A stretch of DNA of 64,000 bases from Tectiglobus sp051009975 (lineage in GTDB: Bacteria; Pseudomonadota; Alphaproteobacteria; Rhizobiales; Hyphomicrobiaceae): the NCBI GenBank assembly GCA_051009975.1, contig JBPCWA010000510.1, forward strand, positions 4,370-68,369, written 5' to 3'. Positions 26,061 through 33,036 of the stretch are shown in pieces (position 1 is the first letter of the stretch; each line of letters begins with the position of its first letter). Both the position numbers and the translations under genes were made by a program. Below the pieces are notes generated by a model. The model saw nothing but the letters and a program-made list of their open reading frames with translations, searched no databases and was not told where the DNA came from.

Positions 26061-26951
26061 ATGGACTGGGACAAGCTCCGCATCTTTCATGCGGCTGCCG
26101 AAGCCGGCAGCTTCACGCATGCCGGCGAACACTTGAATATGAGCCAATCTGCGGTCAGCCGACAGGTATCGTCTCTTGAAAAGGATCTTGGCGTCGCGCT
26201 GTTTCACCGACACGCGCGCGGTCTTGTTCTCACCGAACAGGGAGAAACGTTATTTACGACCGCCACTGAAGTGATGACCAAGTTGCATACTGCAGAGACA
26301 CTTCTGAGCGATGCGACAACGAAACCAACAGGCGATTTGCGTCTGACGTGTCCGGTCGGTCTCGGTACCGTTTGGGTGACCCAGCGCATGCGTGAGTTTA
26401 TGGATCTTTACCCCGACATTCGGGTTGAGTTGGTGCTCAATGATGAGATGTTGGACATCTCGATGCGGCTGGCTGACGCTGCCCTTTGGACACATGAGCC
26501 CGAACAAAGCGATTTGATCCGCCGTGTCTTGTTTCATGCCGGAGTTCGCGCATTCGCCTCGGCTCAATATGTGCGCCGATATGGTGCTCCGCGTTCGCTC
26601 GATGACCTAAACGATCACAGGATTGTGTCGCATAGCGGTGCCCCGGCCCAACATCTCTCGGCAATCCGATGGTTGGAGACCGCGGGCCGAAACGGGAGCG
26701 CACCCCGTATCCCTTCGTTTCGGGCCAACAGCGTGATTGCAATGAAATATGCTATCCGTTCGGGCGTCGGCATAGGGCTGATACCGGAGTACTTGGCGGA
26801 GGAGGAATCAGATTTAGTGCCCGTGCTGAATGAAGTTAAGTTACCAACTATGCCCGTCATTTTTGTCTACCCAGAAGAGCTGAAGACATCGAAGAAAATT
26901 CAGGTATTGCGGGACTTTTTGGTGGCTCAAGCGAAAAAGTTCAAATACTAG
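26061..26951 (+). CDS. lsrB: LysR-type regulator, LsrB/VtlR family
   Basis: A 296-residue LysR regulator whose N-terminus (MDWDKLRIFHAAAEAGSFTH, then LNMSQSAVSRQVSSLEKDLG and FHRHARGLVLTEQGE) closely matches LsrB of Sinorhizobium and VtlR of Brucella/Agrobacterium. These are linked to redox control, envelope functions and activation of AbcR small RNAs. The next locus is an sRNA of AbcR-like design, in keeping with that role. The position after trxB agrees with rhizobial gene order. The start at 26061 is the family start; the frame extends upstream without matching sequence. Confidence 0.88.
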   Translation: MDWDKLRIFHAAAEAGSFTHAGEHLNMSQSAVSRQVSSLEKDLGVALFHRHARGLVLTEQGETLFTTATEVMTKLHTAETLLSDATTKPTGDLRLTCPVGLGTVWVTQRMREFMDLYPDIRVELVLNDEMLDISMRLADAALWTHEPEQSDLIRRVLFHAGVRAFASAQYVRRYGAPRSLDDLNDHRIVSHSGAPAQHLSAIRWLETAGRNGSAPRIPSFRANSVIAMKYAIRSGVGIGLIPEYLAEEESDLVPVLNEVKLPTMPVIFVYPEELKTSKKIQVLRDFLVAQAKKFKY

Positions 26952-26974
26952 GGGCCAAGTGGCCCGCAGGTGAT

Positions 26975-26989
26975 ATGCGTACGACGCAT
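26975..26989. promoter_or_regulatory. T-N11-A dyad, candidate LsrB/VtlR binding site
   Basis: ATGCGT-ACG-ACGCAT is a perfect interrupted palindrome with the LysR T-N11-A form. It overlaps a second dyad, CGCATG-N5-CATGCG (26985-27001). Its centre is about 65 bp before the predicted start of the sRNA, the usual place for a LysR recognition site. The protein that binds it is inferred. Confidence 0.5.
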
Positions 26990-27011
26990 GCCTCACATGC
27001 GACGCTACTCC

Positions 27012-27039
27012 TTGTCGAAAAGTCATGTCTTGCGATTTA
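27012..27039 (+). promoter_or_regulatory. Candidate promoter of the AbcR-like sRNA
   Basis: TTGTCG (27012-27017), 16 bp, then GATTTA (27034-27039). The -10 is weak, as expected for a promoter that needs a LysR activator. It predicts initiation near 27047-27050. Confidence 0.4.
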
Positions 27040-27047
27040 TTATGGAT

Positions 27048-27155
27048 GCTGTGACGGACAGCTAGTGAAGGCTGTACCCTCCCTTCAACGCCTTCGACCC
27101 ATCCTCTTGGATGTGGCTAACTTTGAGCCGGGCTTTGTGCCCGGCTCTCTTTTTT
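27048..27155 (+). ncRNA. Putative AbcR / alpha-r15-family trans-acting small RNA
   Basis: A stretch of about 108 nt folds into three stem-loops. GAAGGC/GCCTTC (27067-27072, 27090-27095) presents a C/U-rich loop with ACCCTCCCTT. CATCC-TCTT-GGATG (27100-27113) is the second. An intrinsic terminator (27125-27155) is the third. AbcR RNAs of Rhizobiales have three hairpins, a single-stranded CUCCC-type anti-Shine-Dalgarno motif in the first loop and a second loop around UCCUCUUGGA. In Agrobacterium they sit next to vtlR. The 5' end is estimated. No protein-coding potential is seen. Match to the family is from memory of its architecture. Confidence 0.72.
27125..27155 (+). terminator. Intrinsic terminator of the sRNA
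   Basis: GAGCCGGGC (27125-27133), loop TTTGT, GCCCGGCTC (27139-27147), then TCTTTTTT. A perfect 9-bp stem followed by a U tract, the most convincing terminator in the window. Confidence 0.93.
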
Positions 27156-27239
27156 GGGTCTGCATGAGCGGTGTTCAAACAGAGTTCGCGCGTGCCACCC
27201 TTAAGCCTTTGAGACACAATCTGCCCTTGACGCGTACCA

Positions 27240-27301
27240 CGGCTTTTGGGCGAGACGTTGCAGGTTCCGCTTGCAGGCAGTATCACACTCGCCAAAAGCC
27301 G
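27240..27301 (+). promoter_or_regulatory. Long hairpin in the leuC leader
   Basis: CGGCTTTTGGGCGAG (27240-27254) pairs with CTCGCCAAAAGCCG (27288-27301): 14 pairs with one bulged G and a 33-nt loop. It lies 65 bp before leuC. No T run follows, and no leucine-rich leader peptide is evident, so attenuation is not shown. Confidence 0.5.
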
Positions 27302-27331
27302 GTTGTTGGACAGTCCGTTGTTGGACAGTCC
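27302..27331. repeat. 15-bp tandem duplication before leuC
   Basis: GTTGTTGGACAGTCC occurs twice without a gap. Each copy contains GGACAGTCC, itself a near-perfect dyad. It abuts the leader hairpin. Confidence 0.85.
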
Positions 27332-27366
27332 AATGTTAGAAGATTGAACGGGGAGGCCGTGGCGAG

Positions 27367-28770
27367 ATGGCACATACGCTCTACGACAAGATTTTTGACG
27401 CCCATATCGTGGATCGGCAAGACGATGGCACGTGCATCATATATATCGATCGTCATTTGGTACATGAAGTGACGAGTCCGCAGGCTTTCGAGGGGCTTCG
27501 TCTTGCTGGCCGCTCAGTTCGCGCGCCAGAAAAAACGTTGGCCGTAGTCGATCATAACGTTCCGACGACTGATCGAGCGAGAGGGATTGATGATCCTGAA
27601 GCCAAACTGCAGGTGGAAACGCTCGCAAAGAATGCCTCCGAGTTCGGAATTGAGTATTTCAACGAGACCGACCAGCGTCAGGGTATCGTGCATGTGATTG
27701 GCCCCGAGCAAGGTTTTACGTTGCCGGGCACAACGATTGTTTGCGGCGATAGCCACACATCGACACACGGAGCATTCGGTGCGCTGGCGCACGGGATTGG
27801 GACAAGCGAAGTTGAGCATGTCTTGGCGACCCAGACGCTGATCCAAAGCAAAGCAAAAAACATGCGGATCACGGTCGACGGGCAACTCAATGCAGGGGTG
27901 ACAGCCAAGGATATCATTCTTGCCATTATTGGCAAGATTGGAACAGCTGGTGGGACGGGCCACGTCATCGAGTATTGCGGAAGCGCAATCGAAGCCTTGT
28001 CGATGGAAGGTCGCATGACCGTTTGCAACATGTCGATCGAAGGAGGAGCGCGGGCGGGAATGGTGGCGCCGGACGATAAAACCTTGGAGTATTTAAAAGG
28101 TCGACCAAAGGCTCCGAAAGCGGGGGCCTGGGATATGGCCGTCAGATACTGGGAAACTCTGCGGTCAGACGACGATGCCCACTTTGACAGGACAGTCACA
28201 CTCGATGCCAACAATCTGCCGCCAACCGTCACTTGGGGAACGAGTCCCGAAATGGTCGCTACTATCGAGGATCACGTACCAGACCCGGTGCAGATCGAAG
28301 ATGAGGGGCGGCGTCGTGCGGTCGAGCGAGCCCTCTCTTATATGGGCTTGGAAGCGAACACTAGGATTCAGGATATTGGTTTGGACGTGGTGTGGATTGG
28401 CTCATGCACGAATGGGCGTATCGACGATCTGCGCGCCGCAGCGCGGATCGTTAAGGGCAAACGCATATCCGAGCGATTGGACTATGCGCATGTCGTTCCA
28501 GGGTCAGGCTTAGTGAAGGCTCAGGCCGAAGCTGAGGGCCTCGACAAAGTATTCAGGGATGCTGGGTTCGACTGGCGCGAGCCAGGCTGCTCCATGTGTT
28601 TGGGAATGAATCCGGACCAGTTAAAGCCGGGCCAGCGTTGTGCAGCGACGTCAAATCGCAACTTTGAAGGACGTCAAGGCTATCGTGGTCGGACCCACCT
28701 GGTGTCCCCGGCGATGGCGGCCGCTGCGGCAATAGCAGGTCATTTTGTCGACGTGAGAGCCCTCAGCTGA
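27367..28770 (+). CDS. leuC: 3-isopropylmalate dehydratase, large subunit
   Basis: Large subunit of the leucine-pathway isomerase that converts 2- to 3-isopropylmalate; it needs LeuD, which is not in this window. It has 467 residues. The 4Fe-4S ligands are Cys347 (WIGSCTNGR), Cys408 and Cys411 (GCSMCLGMN). CGDSHTSTHGAFGALAHGIG and MSIEGGARAGMVAPDD are aconitase-family blocks. In many alphaproteobacteria leuC follows rplS; here map, trxB, lsrB and the sRNA lie between. Confidence 0.97.
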   Translation: MAHTLYDKIFDAHIVDRQDDGTCIIYIDRHLVHEVTSPQAFEGLRLAGRSVRAPEKTLAVVDHNVPTTDRARGIDDPEAKLQVETLAKNASEFGIEYFNETDQRQGIVHVIGPEQGFTLPGTTIVCGDSHTSTHGAFGALAHGIGTSEVEHVLATQTLIQSKAKNMRITVDGQLNAGVTAKDIILAIIGKIGTAGGTGHVIEYCGSAIEALSMEGRMTVCNMSIEGGARAGMVAPDDKTLEYLKGRPKAPKAGAWDMAVRYWETLRSDDDAHFDRTVTLDANNLPPTVTWGTSPEMVATIEDHVPDPVQIEDEGRRRAVERALSYMGLEANTRIQDIGLDVVWIGSCTNGRIDDLRAAARIVKGKRISERLDYAHVVPGSGLVKAQAEAEGLDKVFRDAGFDWREPGCSMCLGMNPDQLKPGQRCAATSNRNFEGRQGYRGRTHLVSPAMAAAAAIAGHFVDVRALS

Positions 28771-28998
28771 GTATTGCTACGTTTTCGGCGGGAGAATGGG
28801 CGTTCACTGTTGGCTGACGCAAGACGAGATTGAGCTTGACGCGTGTTAGCTCATATCGACGGCGGATGGTGTCCTTCAAGCTAACGTGATGATTTGTTCA
28901 TTGTGTCGCACAACCACTTGCGTATTTCAGTCTGACGCGGTGGAGCCGAGGCCCTACCCGAGAACTGGCCAGTAATCGAAGGCAAAAGGAGCCTACGT

Positions 28999-29307
28999 AT
29001 GAGCAAGAAAATTTCTACTGCAGCCATTGTTGCAGGCGCTGTGGCGATGGCTGCGAGTGGTATTCAGACGACTGGAGCCTCAGCGGGCGACATGGAGAAG
29101 TGTTACGGCATTTCGCTGGCTGGCAAGAATGACTGTAAGGCCGGTGCAGGGACGACATGCGCCGGAACATCGACGATTGACTATCAGGGAAACGCTTGGA
29201 CGTTGGTTCCAAAGGGTAGCTGCGAAAGCCTGGCCTGGGACAAAGTTCTTCCGGGCGATCGAAAAGGTAGCCTTGCAGAGCTGAAGCGAGACAATCCATC
29301 ATCGTAG
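28999..29307 (+). CDS. bufA1: Bufferin-type precursor peptide BufA1 (DUF2282)
   Basis: A 102-residue DUF2282 protein with a signal peptide of about 29 residues (ISTAAIVAGAVAMAA, cleavage likely after GASA). The mature part has four cysteines in family positions: EKCYG, NDC, TCAG, GSC. Family knowledge: bufferins are exported peptides whose Cys are converted by the MNIO enzyme BufB into metal-binding heterocycles, and they help cells withstand copper. The usual HSCAG reads TTCAG here. An AGGAG lies just before the ATG. First gene of bufA-B-C-doxX. Confidence 0.88.
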   Translation: MSKKISTAAIVAGAVAMAASGIQTTGASAGDMEKCYGISLAGKNDCKAGAGTTCAGTSTIDYQGNAWTLVPKGSCESLAWDKVLPGDRKGSLAELKRDNPSS

Positions 29308-29398
29308 TCGATGCTCGTTGCTGCATTGGCGATATGTGCGTCTCAGGCGGCGCACCTAACACCTCGATGAACGCATAGCGATCAGGAAAGCGGCCCAT

Positions 29399-30289
29399 AT
29401 GATGGAGGCTCGGATCAACAGGACCAAGGCGTTGCCGGATCGAGCCGGTGTAGGTCTGAAGCCAGAGCACTTTGCAGAATTGCTGCAGGCTGAGCCAGAT
29501 GTCGGCTGGTTTGAAGTACATCCCGAAAATTATATGGGCTCGGGCGGCCCACCCCATCGTTATCTGACTGCAATTCGCGAGCTGTATCCGCTCTCACTGC
29601 ACGGGGTCGGGCTGTCCATTGGTTCTGCAGATCCTCTCGACAGGAACCATCTCAGCCGATTAAAGGCGCTCATCGAGCGGTACGAGCCGGATAGCTTTTC
29701 CGAGCATCTTGCCTGGTCAACACACGACGAGAGTTTTTTGAACGATTTGCTGCCGTTGCCCTACACGGACGAAACTTTGCGCATTGTTTGCGACCATGTT
29801 GACGAGGTGCAGGATTACCTCGCACGCCGGATGCTGTTGGAAAATCCTGCCACTTATGTCGTGTTTGAAGAGAGCACATACGAAGAAATCGAGTTTTTGG
29901 AGGAGATTGCCTCGCGCACAGGTTGTGGATTGTTATTGGATGTCAACAACGTGTTCGTATCCTGCACCAATCACGCGCGATCCGCGAATGATTACATCGA
30001 TCGATTTCCCATTGCCTTGGTGGACGAGATCCATTTGGCGGGGCACGCCGAGGATCAGGATGACGCCGGCCAGCGTTTGTTGATAGATGCACACGATCGT
30101 CGCGTCATTGGCGAAGTCTGGAAACTCTTCGAACGCGCCATTGCGCGCGATGGACCAAGGCCAACATTGATAGAATGGGACAACGACATTCCAGCTTGGC
30201 CTGTCCTTTTTGCCGAGGCTCAACACGCCGAGTCGCTACTTCGTCGAATATCGATGTCTCGGAAAGCCCGCGATCATGCGATGGCGTGA
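29399..30289 (+). CDS. bufB: MNIO (DUF692) peptide-modifying enzyme BufB
   Basis: A 296-residue TIM-barrel multinuclear iron oxygenase. Family blocks carrying iron ligands are visible: GVGLKPEHFAELL, FEVHPENYMG, LSLHGVGLSIG, FSEHLAWST, LLLDVNNVFVS, DEIHLAGHAE, LIEWDNDIPAW. Known relatives oxidise cysteines in the BufA partner. AGGAAAG lies nine bases before the ATG at 29399. The 3' end overlaps bufC by 14 bp, so the two are translated together. Confidence 0.92.
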   Translation: MMEARINRTKALPDRAGVGLKPEHFAELLQAEPDVGWFEVHPENYMGSGGPPHRYLTAIRELYPLSLHGVGLSIGSADPLDRNHLSRLKALIERYEPDSFSEHLAWSTHDESFLNDLLPLPYTDETLRIVCDHVDEVQDYLARRMLLENPATYVVFEESTYEEIEFLEEIASRTGCGLLLDVNNVFVSCTNHARSANDYIDRFPIALVDEIHLAGHAEDQDDAGQRLLIDAHDRRVIGEVWKLFERAIARDGPRPTLIEWDNDIPAWPVLFAEAQHAESLLRRISMSRKARDHAMA

Positions 30290-31046
30290 CGCGCAAAGCA
30301 GCTTCGTCGATCGTCTGTTTCAGTCCGATTTGGACGTCCCCGCCGGGATTGGAACTACGGGCGATTTTCCTGCAAAGAAGAGGTTCAATGTTTATCGCAA
30401 CAACGTCATGGCTAGCCTCTCTGATGCGTTGGTTTCAAATTATCCCGTCGTGAATACGCTTGTCGGTGACGAATTTTTTCGCGAAATGGCGCGTGTGTTT
30501 ATTGTGTCGCACCCGCCAGGAACACCAGTATTGCTCGAATATGGTCGAGAATTTGCGTCTTTCATTGAAACGTTTGCCCCGGCGCGGACTTTGCCCTATC
30601 TCGCCGATGTCGCGCGGCTCGAATGGGCATGGATCGTGGCTTACCATGCTGCCGACAGTGACCCGATAGCTATTGGAGCGCTGCAAGCGATCGCGGCGGA
30701 TCAACTGGAGGAGGTCCGACTAGATTTTCACCCGTCCTTTCATTTGATTCGATCTGGGTGGCCTGCTGCATCGATCTGGCACGCCCATCAATTTGACGAC
30801 GACCCGGCGGTACGCATGCAAGATATCGCTCCGGAGCGCGAAAACGCGATTGTGGTTCGCCCGCGATCATCGGTCGACGTGCGACGTATAAAGGCCGGTT
30901 CGGCAGAATTTGTAGCGTGTCTACGGCGTGGTGGAACGCTCGCTCAAGCCGCCGAACCATTGGCTGACGGAAGTAGCGATGATATGGGAGCAATGCTCCA
31001 CTTGTTATTTGACTCCGGAAGCATTGTTGGCGTGTCGCACCCGTGA
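30276..31046 (+). CDS. bufC: BufC/HvfC-type partner protein (DUF2063)
   Basis: A 256-residue DUF2063 protein, the partner of the MNIO enzyme that recruits the precursor peptide. DUF2063 marks are RFNVYRNNVMASLSDALVSN, YPVVNTLVGDEFFREMARVF, and PYLADVARLEWAWIVAYHA. I place the start at 30276 (MRWRDAQSSFVDRLF), 14 bp inside bufB; an alternative in-frame ATG at 30210 lies deep in bufB. A 16-bp tandem duplication follows the stop. Confidence 0.88.
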   Translation: MRWRDAQSSFVDRLFQSDLDVPAGIGTTGDFPAKKRFNVYRNNVMASLSDALVSNYPVVNTLVGDEFFREMARVFIVSHPPGTPVLLEYGREFASFIETFAPARTLPYLADVARLEWAWIVAYHAADSDPIAIGALQAIAADQLEEVRLDFHPSFHLIRSGWPAASIWHAHQFDDDPAVRMQDIAPERENAIVVRPRSSVDVRRIKAGSAEFVACLRRGGTLAQAAEPLADGSSDDMGAMLHLLFDSGSIVGVSHP

Positions 31047-31054
31047 CAGACTTC

Positions 31055-31086
31055 AGTCCACCATACCAAAAGTCCACCATGTCAAA
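31055..31086. repeat. 16-bp tandem duplication between bufC and the DoxX gene
   Basis: AGTCCACCATACCAAA is followed directly by AGTCCACCATGTCAAA, two mismatches in 16. Confidence 0.8.
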
Positions 31087-31122
31087 TTTGAGTTTTTTAC
31101 CTTAAATGGGGAGGCGTTGGCC

Positions 31123-31692
31123 ATGATATTGGCACTCAAGAACATTCATACGGGCGTCTTCCGCGCCTTGGAAAACCTTACAAACGGCTGGTTCGTCGGC
31201 CTAGCGGCACGTTTTGTATTCTCGAGTGTGCTATTGATGTACTTCTTGAACTCTGCGTCCACGAAAGTGGGATCTGATTTCCCTGGCGTTCTTGTTCCGA
31301 CCTCGGGCGCGTATGCGCAAATGTTGCCTCCAGTAGCCGAGCAATTCGGCTACAACGCGGACAAGATCCCTTTCTTTCCTTACGGTTTAATTGTTTACGC
31401 GGGAACCTACGCGGAATTCCTGTTGCCAATTCTGGTCTTGGTGGGGTTGTTTACGCGCCTGTCGAGCCTCGGGCTCATCATATTCATTTTTGTAATGACG
31501 TACGTTGACATCTTTTTTCACGGGGTGGACGCGAAGACCATTGGCGAAATGTTTGATCGCATCCAGGACTCGCCAATCTGTGATCAGCGATTGCTCTGGT
31601 TGTTTCCGCTGGTGTATTTGGTTTTGAAAGGCCCAGGCCTGATCTCGCTTGACGCTCTTCTGGGATATTTTTTCGAGGAGGACGAAATCTAG
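31123..31692 (+). CDS. DoxX-family membrane protein of the bufferin cluster
   Basis: A 189-residue protein with about four membrane segments (for example FVFSSVLLMYFLNS, YAEFLLPILVLVGLFTRL, LGLIIFIFVMTYVDIFFHG). DoxX-family proteins are frequent fourth members of bufferin and related MNIO operons. A GGGGAGG ribosome site sits eight bases before the ATG at 31123, which fixes the start. It probably handles quinone- or metal-linked redox chemistry at the membrane, but this is not established. Confidence 0.88.
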   Translation: MILALKNIHTGVFRALENLTNGWFVGLAARFVFSSVLLMYFLNSASTKVGSDFPGVLVPTSGAYAQMLPPVAEQFGYNADKIPFFPYGLIVYAGTYAEFLLPILVLVGLFTRLSSLGLIIFIFVMTYVDIFFHGVDAKTIGEMFDRIQDSPICDQRLLWLFPLVYLVLKGPGLISLDALLGYFFEEDEI

Positions 31693-32035
31693 ATAATTCA
31701 CTGGGAAGCGATATCGGCAAAGGCGGCCATTGGAAAATACGCCGTCACCACGGTCCCCTCAAAAAGAGAATGAGATAGTCCTTGGGGCCGTTTTACTGGA
31801 GACGTCTTAACGGAACCGAGAAAAATCCCCCACTCGGAAGTATGGTCCAGTGCATTGGATACTGGACCAGATGATATTGGCGTAACGGCACTCTCATTCT
31901 GTTCGACGGTGCCGCAGTGAACCGATTGGTGCGTCGCAGGATAGAGATGAACGTTGAATGTATCCGAAAGGCTGATCGCCGCGCGTCTCGGAACGTTAAT
32001 GCTGTGCCAGCCTCCTGGATATAGAGAGCGAAGTT
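31693..32035. other. Convergent gap with two dyads
   Basis: 343 bp between the stops of the DoxX gene and the bactofilin gene. It contains CCGAG-N11-CTCGG (31816-31836) and a perfect 9-bp dyad TGGTCCAGT-N9-ACTGGACCA (31843-31869). Neither has a clear T run, but their position suggests a role at transcript ends. No gene seen. Confidence 0.6.
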
Positions 32036-32644
32036 CTAGTTCTTCAGAAACGCATCGACATTTTGATTGATCGGTAGGACCGCGTCATTGGACTCGAAAG
32101 GTTTGCCAGCGGTTTCGAGTCTATCCTTGAGGCGAGAGTTGCGGGACATCGCCGCTGGTTGATCAAGCGCCGCCGTTGCCTTGACAAGTTGATCCACATC
32201 ACTCGCGCTCTCGTCATAGCAGAGCGCCCCCTTAATGATGGCTCCTTCCTCGATTGCGACGGTCCGATGATGGATTTCACTGTTTACACAAGCTGTCTTT
32301 TCAATGACGACCCGCGTTGCGCGAATCACGCCGAGCGTGGCTCCCCGCACAAAAAGCTCGTCAACGGTTATAGCGCCTTCGACCGATGCGTTCTCGTCAA
32401 CGATAAGGAGTTTGCATCTGATGTTGCCGTGGACGGCCCCTTTCACCATGATGTCTCCGTCGCTTTCGAGATCGCCGGTCATGGTTAGCCATTCGTCAAT
32501 GACCGAATTCGACGGTGAGCGTCCATTGTTCGATTTTGGCACACCGACCGAGACCAGTGCGTTTTGGGACACTTGACCCTGATAATTGCCATGATGCAAT
32601 TCAGGGCCAGGCCGGCCGTCGATCTCAGGTTTTTTGCTGAACAT
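32036..32644 (-). CDS. Bactofilin (polymer-forming cytoskeletal protein)
   Basis: A 202-residue bactofilin. The core, about residues 53-150, is the right-handed beta-helix with regularly spaced hydrophobics and glycines (MTGDLESDGDIMVKGAVHGN, ASVEGAITVDELFVRG, GAIIKGALCYD). N- and C-terminal tails are flexible and polar. Bactofilins polymerise without nucleotide and organise envelope or stalk functions. No peptidase or wall gene is next to it, so its role here is open. Confidence 0.88.
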   Translation of the reverse strand: MFSKKPEIDGRPGPELHHGNYQGQVSQNALVSVGVPKSNNGRSPSNSVIDEWLTMTGDLESDGDIMVKGAVHGNIRCKLLIVDENASVEGAITVDELFVRGATLGVIRATRVVIEKTACVNSEIHHRTVAIEEGAIIKGALCYDESASDVDQLVKATAALDQPAAMSRNSRLKDRLETAGKPFESNDAVLPINQNVDAFLKN

Positions 32645-32840
32645 ATTGCCATTACCCTTGGTTGGAGCTGCGAGGTCTTAGAGAAACATATGCTCCAGGT
32701 CTCAAAAACCGTGCCAAACGGGAGATTGGGCCTCGCTCAGAATAATATTTTCATGTGAGAACCGGGTTGGCCTGGCGACATCCGGCCAATGATGCACGAC
32801 TAAGATGCATCAAGCATAACAGGCGCAAAGAGATATACAG

Positions 32841-32869
32841 TTGACGATACGCGGCTATTCGAAGTATCA
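32841..32869 (+). promoter_or_regulatory. Promoter of the SAM-II/metZ transcript
   Basis: TTGACG (32841-32846), exactly 17 bp, then GTATCA (32864-32869). It predicts a start near 32876, which is the first base of the riboswitch aptamer. Confidence 0.65.
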
Positions 32870-32876
32870 AATGGGT

Positions 32877-32932
32877 TCGTGGTGATTTGGCCGGCCGGCT
32901 TGCAGCCACGTAAAAAAACTCGCTAAAAGGCC
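32877..32932 (+). ncRNA. SAM-II riboswitch aptamer
   Basis: The sequence fits the SAM-II (metA motif) consensus of alphaproteobacteria: CGTGGTGATTTGG, then a GGCCGGC stem segment, CTTGCAGCCACG closing the first stem with CGTGG, an A-rich linker, and CGCTAAAAGGCC forming the pseudoknot. It lies between a promoter and an intrinsic terminator in front of metZ, a methionine gene commonly controlled by this riboswitch. Binding of S-adenosylmethionine is expected to lower metZ expression. Confidence 0.92.
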
Positions 32933-32940
32933 GCGCGCGG

Positions 32941-32992
32941 ACCTGGCTCTGATCGCTCGGCTTTTGCGAGCTGTGATCGGCCAGGTTTTTTT
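32941..32992 (+). terminator. Intrinsic terminator downstream of the SAM-II aptamer
   Basis: ACCTGGC (32941-32947) pairs with GCCAGGT (32980-32986). Inner segments CTGATC/GTGATCG and GCTCG/CGAGC give a long interrupted stem, followed by seven T (32986-32992). Placed between aptamer and gene, it is the probable expression platform. Confidence 0.85.
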
Positions 32993-33036
32993 GTGGCCGG
33001 AATAGATCTATTCAACTCGGCTACGGAGAGTGCGCG

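Noticed and set aside
27156..27366. A second tandem AbcR copy downstream of the first
   Set aside because: No second CCUCCC loop or intrinsic terminator is found; the strong hairpin there lacks a U run.
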